In this document: piece after piece, positions 21,735 through 27,184 of the stretch
Position numbering within the stretch: the stretch's first letter is position 1
Layout of the letters: every line of letters starts with the position of its first letter
Assembly: GCA_036897485.1 (NCBI GenBank)
Contig: JAYMTF010001021.1
Span: forward strand, 1-27,184
Origin: Pelargonium nanum
Lineage: Eukaryota > Streptophyta > Magnoliopsida > Geraniales > Geraniaceae
DNA length: 27,184 nucleotides
Direction: 5' to 3'
The notes under the pieces: generated by a model
What the model was told of the DNA's origin: nothing
Database searches by the model: none
Seen by the model: only the letters and a program-made list of their open reading frames with translations
Translations under genes and position numbers: made by a program

Positions 21735-21780
21735 CTGAGACACTTGGAGAGAGAGGTTTTAATCTTTTGCTTATTTGAAA
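21735..21780 (-). other. Possible leader exon of the unknown ORF
   Basis: CT-rich stretch on the minus strand (CCTCTCTCTCCAAGTGTCTCAG) ending at a donor-like GTTACT. With the acceptor at 21551 it makes a 184-base leader intron, 23 bases before the ATG. The start point is not defined. Confidence 0.4.
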
Positions 21781-21789
21781 GTTCGATGA

Positions 21790-22430
21790 TCTAACAAGAT
21801 ATATGATTTTTGTTTTTCAAGTAGACTTCTACGTCAACTTTTGGAGATTATTGTTATGTTAACATATTTTCTTTGAAATAATGTCATCTTTGGAAAATTT
21901 GGCATGCTTTTGATTATTTTTTATATACTAGTAATATTTTTCCACAAAACAATGTCTCTATCAAACAAATGTTTAAAGTTGACAATTTTTGTGTAGATGA
22001 CTAGTGTTAAGTTATAAAATCAGTATACTGAATTATTTATATTAACAAGTGGAACCTTAAAATCATATTGAGTAACTATATTCTATGAGGATCATGAGGT
22101 AATCATTTATCAATCTTAAAAAAAATGTTCGTTTTCTATTTATTTTGGGCCATTATGATCACCTAAAAATAATAAGAATAATGTTGAGGTGGAAATTCCT
22201 TGATGGCCAAAATGGCACATCATTAGGTTCCTAGCAATATTAATGCCAAAATATTACCATTGTAATTAAAATAAGAATCTAAAATTGAATGAGTTGTGTT
22301 GGAAAAAGTAAAATCGAGAGGACTATAATAATCGGTATGATCTTTCTAAGCCTTAAAAAGATCGAGCAAAAATAAAATAAAATAAAAATAAACATAATTT
22401 TTTTGGGTCTCATTTCAAGAACACACAACC
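21790..22430. other. Shared upstream region of two divergent genes
   Basis: AT-rich spacer between the minus-strand unknown ORF and the plus-strand IQD gene. It must contain both promoters, but I could not assign a convincing TATA box to either. No coding content was seen. Confidence 0.5.
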
Positions 22431-22439
22431 CCACAACTT

Positions 22440-22567
22440 TCCCGATCATTGAAGGTTTTCTTTTTCATTGACAAAATATTTGTATTGTGTTCTTGGTTAT
22501 CTTTTAACGAATATTTTTGTTTTTTAGAGACTGAAAGTTGGATAATTTTGCAGAGATCTATGCAGAG
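22440..22567 (+). other. 5' leader exon of the IQD2-like gene
   Basis: Leader exon ending with donor GCAGAG|GTAATA at 22567. It joins an acceptor near 23135 (TTGTGTAG|TAG), a few bases before the ATG at 23147. The intron is about 568 bases and T-rich, as plant leader introns usually are. The 5' end is approximate. Confidence 0.5.
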
Positions 22568-22619
22568 GTAATATGAATTTGTTTGATTTATTTATTTATT
22601 GTGCATTTATGGGTTTTGT

Positions 22620-23075
22620 GAGTTTCTTCAAATTGAATTTTTTTTCTGGGTTTTTATTTATTTATTGTGAAGATCTTGTAGTTTCATCATGAGAGATTCA
22701 AGCAATAGGCTCAAAGTTTTTTTAAAAAAAATTATTCTCTATTTTTGTGGATGGTATTATATAATTTTATTGTACCATGTGTTGTGTTTTTTGTTTTTGT
22801 TTCATAAATGTGTTCAAATTATTTGTGGATTCACAAAATTGTGTATCTTTTATGTGAATTATATATGTTGAGTTTCTTTCAAATTGGAAAAACTCTCATG
22901 AATTTTGCAAATTTTTTTGTGAAGATCTTGTAGTTTCAACATGTAGACATTGAGTTGTTGGTTCATAATATATGGCATCATAAGTTTCTTCAAATTGGAA
23001 AATATTAATGGGTTTTGAGATCTTGAACTTTTATCATGTGGTATTTAGTAATTGGCTCAAAGTTTCTATTTACAT
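22620..23075 (+). repeat. Three degenerate repeats in the IQD leader intron
   Basis: Three copies share a common plan: GAGTTTCTTCAAATTG, then GGGTTTT or similar, then GAAGATCTTGTAGTTTCATC and GGCTCAAAGTTT. Copies start at about 22620, 22870 and 22980. The GATCTTG blocks lie at about 22671, 22923 and 23017. The copies are unequal in length and separated by unrelated T-rich DNA between the first and second. Confidence 0.6.
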
Positions 23076-23146
23076 GCATGGTGTTTCATTGATTTGTGTT
23101 TGGTTCTTCATATTTATGTTTTGTGGATTGTGTAGTAGATAGAAAT

Positions 23147-25816
23147 ATGGGAAAGAAAGGGAGTTGGTTTGTGGCTGTGAAGAATGCACTGACTCCTAGT
23201 TCCAAGGTATAGATATAAAATAACATCAATTTTCATTTTGCTATTTTGGAACGATATTTTTTTTAAGTTTCTAATTAAGATTTTGTCTTGTTTGAGTCAT
23301 TGTAGATTATTTTCTTTATTAATTGAACTCACTCAACTGGTTGTATATGATTTTCATGTTGACATGACGTGACACATGAAAACTTGCTATAATTAGTTGA
23401 GTTGGGTTTAATAAATAATAAATTGTTTACAATGGAACAAACAAGCCAAAACCCTAATTAGGGACAAAACTAAAAAAAAATGTGTCAGTCTCGAGAAAGC
23501 GATACCATTTAACCCTTTAATTTCTTGTATGTATGAAAATTACGCTTGTTTTTATGACAGAGAGGTAAGAAAGCAAAGAAAACTGCTTTGAACAAACCTA
23601 ATAACTTGGAACCAGTTGGTTCATCTAAAGGCGTTGCACCAGTTGTTCGAGTCCCGACTCCTCATTCTCGTCCACCTCTCTCTCCTCCTCATCCTCTTCC
23701 TCCAACTCCGACTTTGCCTCATCCAGAAATTGATGATAATGTAATAGAAGATAAAAATGAAACAAGCAAACATCCCCACCCAATAGAGCTTGCTACTGAT
23801 GAGGCCACAGAAACAACTGATGCAGCTACGCATGTTCCTGTAGAGCCTTCACGGCTCAGCAGTATAGCTCGTTTCATGGGAAAGTCGAAGGAGGAAGTAG
23901 CTTCCATCAGGATTCAAACAGCTTTTCGCGAATATTTGGTGTGTAATCTTCTTTGCCTTGTCTAGTGTTTTGAAGCATGTGTGTGTCCCTAGGCTCTCTC
24001 AACTTAGAAGAGGTTGTATACATAAATAATCCTATAAAGATTTTACAACTGTAGAAGCCTCGTGCACAAAACTGCTATTTTCTAAATAGAAATGTTCATA
24101 TATTAACTCGTTTATGACCAATACTTGGCTTATATGGTGTGTTCTTGATACTTTTGTTGTAGTCAAAGAAAGCAGTACGGGCTTTAAGAGGACAAATGAG
24201 GTTGAAAATGTTAATACAAGGACAATCTGTCAAACGACAAGCAACTACTACATTACGTTGTATGCAAACTCTCGCTCGCGTGCAATCTCAAATTCGTGCA
24301 CGTAGGATTCGATTATCTGAGGAGAATCAAACGCGACATCAACATATACTACAAAAACATGAGAAAGAGAAGACAAGAGGCTGTGTAAGTTTTGATCTCT
24401 TGCAATATTTTCTTCCTCACTTTTTAAGTTATGTGGTACCAAAAACATCTCAATTTTGCTTCTTCAATTTTTATTCTTTGTCTTCCATTTAATTTAAGAC
24501 ATCCGTGCATAGGCAGAGATAGGAGTAGGCTTTAGTAGGCAACTGCCCACCCTATCTCCCTTAAACATTTCAAAATCGATTAACAACCCTCAATTTTGTT
24601 AATCTAATACTAGTTGACGACCTTCAATTTTTATCATTTTTGTCTAAAAGTTTGTGTTTACGCTTCATTTAAATTCTAGCTCCGCCACTGCGTAGTTTAC
24701 GATACGGTCTGAATGCTAACACTTATGTTACAGATTGGAGGAGATTTTGACCTTAGTGTAAAATCAAAGGAAAAAGTTGATGCGGAACAACAACACAAGC
24801 AAAAGGTTGCTATGAGGAGAGAAAAAGCTTTGGCTTATGCATTCTCTCATCAGGTACCATTAGTAGAACTTGGTTTTGATAATTTGCTTATTTTTTTTCT
24901 TCTGGTTCTGCAATAATTTGGTTTTGACCATTTAGGATTGTTCTAATAAATAATATCATGTTGACGTGACAATTTGGTTGTATTAAATAACTCACGTGAC
25001 TAGCACATGACTCGCCACGTCATTAAAATAATTATGTAACAAATAATAAAATATATTTTAAATTCTATGTCAGATTACTTAATGGATAAACTAATGACAA
25101 TGTTCATTTTGGATCTATATTCGGAAGTTTAAGAACTATTTTAGGTTAAAAAAAAGTTTAAGGATCAAATTTTATCTACGTTTAAAACGTCAACATAGAT
25201 GATTTTTACCCTTTAAATGATGATGATCGAGATGAATTTTATTGTCCAACAGCAAGTTTGGAAAAACTCTTCAAAGTCTTCAAACCCAACATTAGTAGAT
25301 TCGAAAAATCCACATTGGGGATGGAGTTGGTTGGAGAGATGGATGGCGGACCGACCATGGGAATGCAGAGGCACAATAGAACTCAACGAGCAAACATCCG
25401 TGAAGAACAGAAAAACAACACATTCTCGTATCAAGCCATCAAAACTAAACCAACCACCCGCATCTAGAGCAACATCAACTTCAAATAGAAAAACGAGAAC
25501 CAAGCAAACTCGGGATGACAAGTGCAACGTTGTGCACTCAGAACGTTGCATGCAACATAGTGATTCAGGATCTTCGTCAAGAAATGATGATAGCTTTATT
25601 AGCGCACCACAAACACTTCCAAGTTATATGACGCCAACAGAGGCTACTATGGCCAAATCTCGGTCAGGAGACAATTACAATGGCATCATTAGCGTATCCT
25701 CACAAAGAAGGCACTCTGGCCCTCCTAAGGTTGATCTTACCACTATTAAGGGCAATGAAATGTGCAACGAAGAGAAACATGCCAATCGAAGCAGGCGCTT
25801 GGCACATGAGATATGA
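23147..25816 (+). CDS. IQD2: IQ67-domain calmodulin-binding protein, IQD2-like
   Basis: Plant IQD proteins are calmodulin-binding scaffolds, commonly on microtubules, membrane or nucleus. Five coding exons: 23147-23206, 23561-23938, 24163-24384, 24734-24853, 25253-25816, all phase 0, giving 447 aa. The N-terminus MGKKGSWFVAVKNALTPSSK is the typical IQD start. A Pro-rich linker occupies residues about 48-72. The IQ67 region, about residues 132-200, holds IRIQTAFREYL, RALRGQMRLKMLIQGQSVKR and CMQTLARVQSQIRARRI. A phase-0 intron interrupts the first IQ motif where the family normally has it. RREKALAYAFSHQ and WGWSWLERWMADRPWE (residue 282 on) follow, and LPSYMTPTEATMAKSR near residue 382 is the DUF4005 block. 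The pattern is closest to Arabidopsis IQD2. The first IQ motif has Glu in place of the usual Gly (RE for RG). Confidence 0.92.
24505..24695. repeat. Transposon-like remnant in the third coding intron of IQD2-like
   Basis: The segment from GCATAGGCAGAGATAGGAG to TTCTAGCTCCGCCACTGCG looks foreign to the intron. The phrase CTAGCTCCGCCACTG is one I associate with termini of dispersed plant repeats. No coding frame or clean terminal repeat was seen. The assignment rests on memory of that phrase and is weak. Confidence 0.3.
24958..25196. mobile_element. Candidate MITE in the last IQD intron
   Basis: A 239-base segment bounded by perfect 10-base inverted repeats, ATGTTGACGT at the left end and ACGTCAACAT at the right. 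The inside is AT-rich and non-coding, with nested CACGTG and CCACGTCA motifs. No clear target-site duplication was found, and the inverted repeats are short, so a chance match is possible. Confidence 0.4.
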
Positions 25817-26424
25817 AATAGGAGAGTTCGTGACACGAGACTTCCAACGTTTTATTGTCTGAGAGATGCCATTTATGTATACAGTCTTTCCGAGCATGTG
25901 CATAAATGCTCATTTCTTACCCTTGTTTTAGTTTTTGATTTTACCATCTTAATATCTTATAATGCAAAAGACCTTTATTGCGTACAATGTAGACACTAAA
26001 ATTTCAAAATATGAGGTTAATTAACTATAATATATATAGTTTTATACATGACATAACTAATTTTTTTGTATCATATCATCATGTTGTTATCAACAATTGA
26101 ATTATTCTTTTGTTAGAAATGTTATCATGTGATATAAAGGGAATTGGTTTTATGGTAAAATACTAAAACTCAATTGTAATTTTTTTCTTCGTATTTCATG
26201 TACTAACATTTTCTTTAATCATTACTTGAACAATATTGTTGTATTATTTCTGTGAGATTATGTGGGTTCTGTTTATTTATTATTTGGTATAAAAATGATA
26301 ATGTGATTACGCTCCATTTTAAATCCCCAGTACATCATTTATCTTAAAATGAAGGATTTTTTAAAGTTCTACGTCAGAACTTTCATTTTTAAAAAGTTAA
26401 TTTTAGGAAGTGTATTAGCGCATG
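25817..26424. other. 3' flank of the IQD2-like gene
   Basis: AT-rich, contains the 3' untranslated region of the IQD gene and then unannotated DNA up to the LINE junction. No ORF of interest; no defined polyadenylation site. Confidence 0.6.
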
Positions 26425-26439
26425 CAACCACTTTACATG

Positions 26440-27073
26440 TTTTTTTAGGGAAACTGAAAGTAACTTTATTCAATAATCAGATCAGCAGATAACAGACTCG
26501 TGATTGGTACAGAAAAATCGTTTCTCGCCCACCCAATAAGGCCTGTTACAGACACAGACGATCTCGCTAAAGCGTGAGCCACGCTATTAGCCAACATAAA
26601 CAAACTGTAGACAATCAAAGTAACAATACAAGTATTGAATATCCCCAAAGATCAAACTCGAGGCACTGAAAACCTCCCCTCCGGTTTGCAAATCATGAAT
26701 TACCTATAAAGCATTAGATTCAACTATAACCGATCGCCACTCCTTTGTATTATCCAACTCAGGGCTTCCTTAATTGTCAGAATTTCTGCATGAATTGGAT
26801 TTAGTGAACAAGTCCAACCCACACGACCTCCACCCCAGCATGCACCCGTATGGTCCCGGACCACCCAACCTCCTCCCGCCCTGTCATCCTCCTCAAACGT
26901 TGCGCAATCGGTATTCACTTTTAACATTGGCGCTGTTGGCGGACTCCACTTGCTGCCTTAACTGCCACCAGCTCCCCACACCTGGTTCACCGGAGCTCGG
27001 CGACGGGAACCAGAGCGTGCCAAATCCCACGCCGAAATCATCGAGTTGATCATGGCAAATAAATCTGGCACCT
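26440..27073 (-). mobile_element. 5'-truncated LINE fragment with RNase H domain (pseudogene)
   Basis: The minus strand carries a plant LINE-type RNase H-like region: LKVNTDCATF (first catalytic Asp), GGGWVVRDHTGACWGG, HAEILTIKEALSW (catalytic Glu), then VESNAL where the family usually has ESD, then NSVAHALARSSV and the end LLSADLIIE. The reading frame breaks at 26724-26726 and again near 26590, with a TAG in between, so it is inactive. The 3' end is a run of seven A on the minus strand. The element lies between two copies of the 15-base repeat CAACCACTTTACATG (26425-26439 and 27074-27088), its target-site duplication. Confidence 0.85.
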
Positions 27074-27088
27074 CAACCACTTTACATG

Positions 27089-27184
27089 TTTTTTTTTTAA
27101 GGAAGCATCAATTTCATTAAGATCAATAGAGAATTACAGACTCGATAACGAACAAACCTGACATAGAACCAACTACCTTAGTAA
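27089..27184 (-). mobile_element. Second LINE 3' end of the same family, cut by the right edge
   Basis: On the minus strand it ends with a run of ten A abutting the same 15-base repeat. The last 90 bases (CGAGTCTGTAATTCTCTATTG then ATGAAATTGATGCTTCC) resemble the corresponding end of the first element (CGAGTCTGTTATCTGCTG then AATAAAGTTACTTTC) but are clearly diverged. The rest lies outside the window. Confidence 0.6.

Noticed and set aside
22689-22871. 60-codon plus-strand ORF in the IQD leader intron
   Set aside because: Low-complexity Phe/Ile/Cys translation of T-rich intron; no support.
1-27184. CRISPR arrays, tRNA or rRNA genes, bacterial operons, viral genomes
   Set aside because: No regularly spaced direct repeats, no complete tRNA cloverleaf (only SINE heads), no rRNA segments; gene structure is that of a plant nuclear genome.

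Overview
The window is nuclear DNA of a flowering plant, most likely a eudicot. It is AT-rich, its genes carry many short exons with GT-AG (and some GC-AG) introns, and it holds plant retroelement relics (Ty1/copia, RTE-type LINE, LINE RNase H, SINEs). Nothing suggests a bacterial, viral or organellar origin. I rebuilt the gene models by hand from reading frame, splice signals, exon phase and remembered family sequences. No search was run.

Layout. (1) 742-8110, minus: 5' part of a SIZ1-like SUMO E3 ligase gene (SAP and PHD regions). Its SP-RING half would lie beyond the left edge. The introns contain a copia relic, an RTE LINE relic and two sets of tandem repeats. (2) 8400-9940: AT-rich intergenic. 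(3) 9944-13750, minus: a complete GTE1/GTE6-type bromodomain-NET gene, 378 aa. (4) 13790-15300: AT-rich spacer with a probable tRNA-derived SINE. (5) 15301-19790, minus: a complete BCCIP homologue, 326 aa, with two GC-AG introns and an Au-like SINE in its last intron. (6) 20961-21527, minus: an uninterrupted 188-codon ORF of unknown function with a likely leader intron. (7) 22440-25816, plus: a complete IQD2-type IQ67-domain calmodulin-binding protein gene, 447 aa, with repeats in its leader intron and a candidate MITE in its last intron. (8) 26425-27184: two LINE 3' ends, both minus-oriented, joined at the same 15-bp target sequence.

These are ordinary, separately transcribed plant genes: SUMO ligation, acetyl-histone reading, BCCIP-type nuclear or ribosome-related function and calmodulin signalling. 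They do not form an operon or a pathway cluster. I found no undescribed multi-gene system. The points most worth a second look are the leader-intron repeats of the SIZ1-like gene that echo its splice donor, the paired GC-AG introns of BCCIP, the tail-to-tail LINE insertion, and the unidentified ORF.
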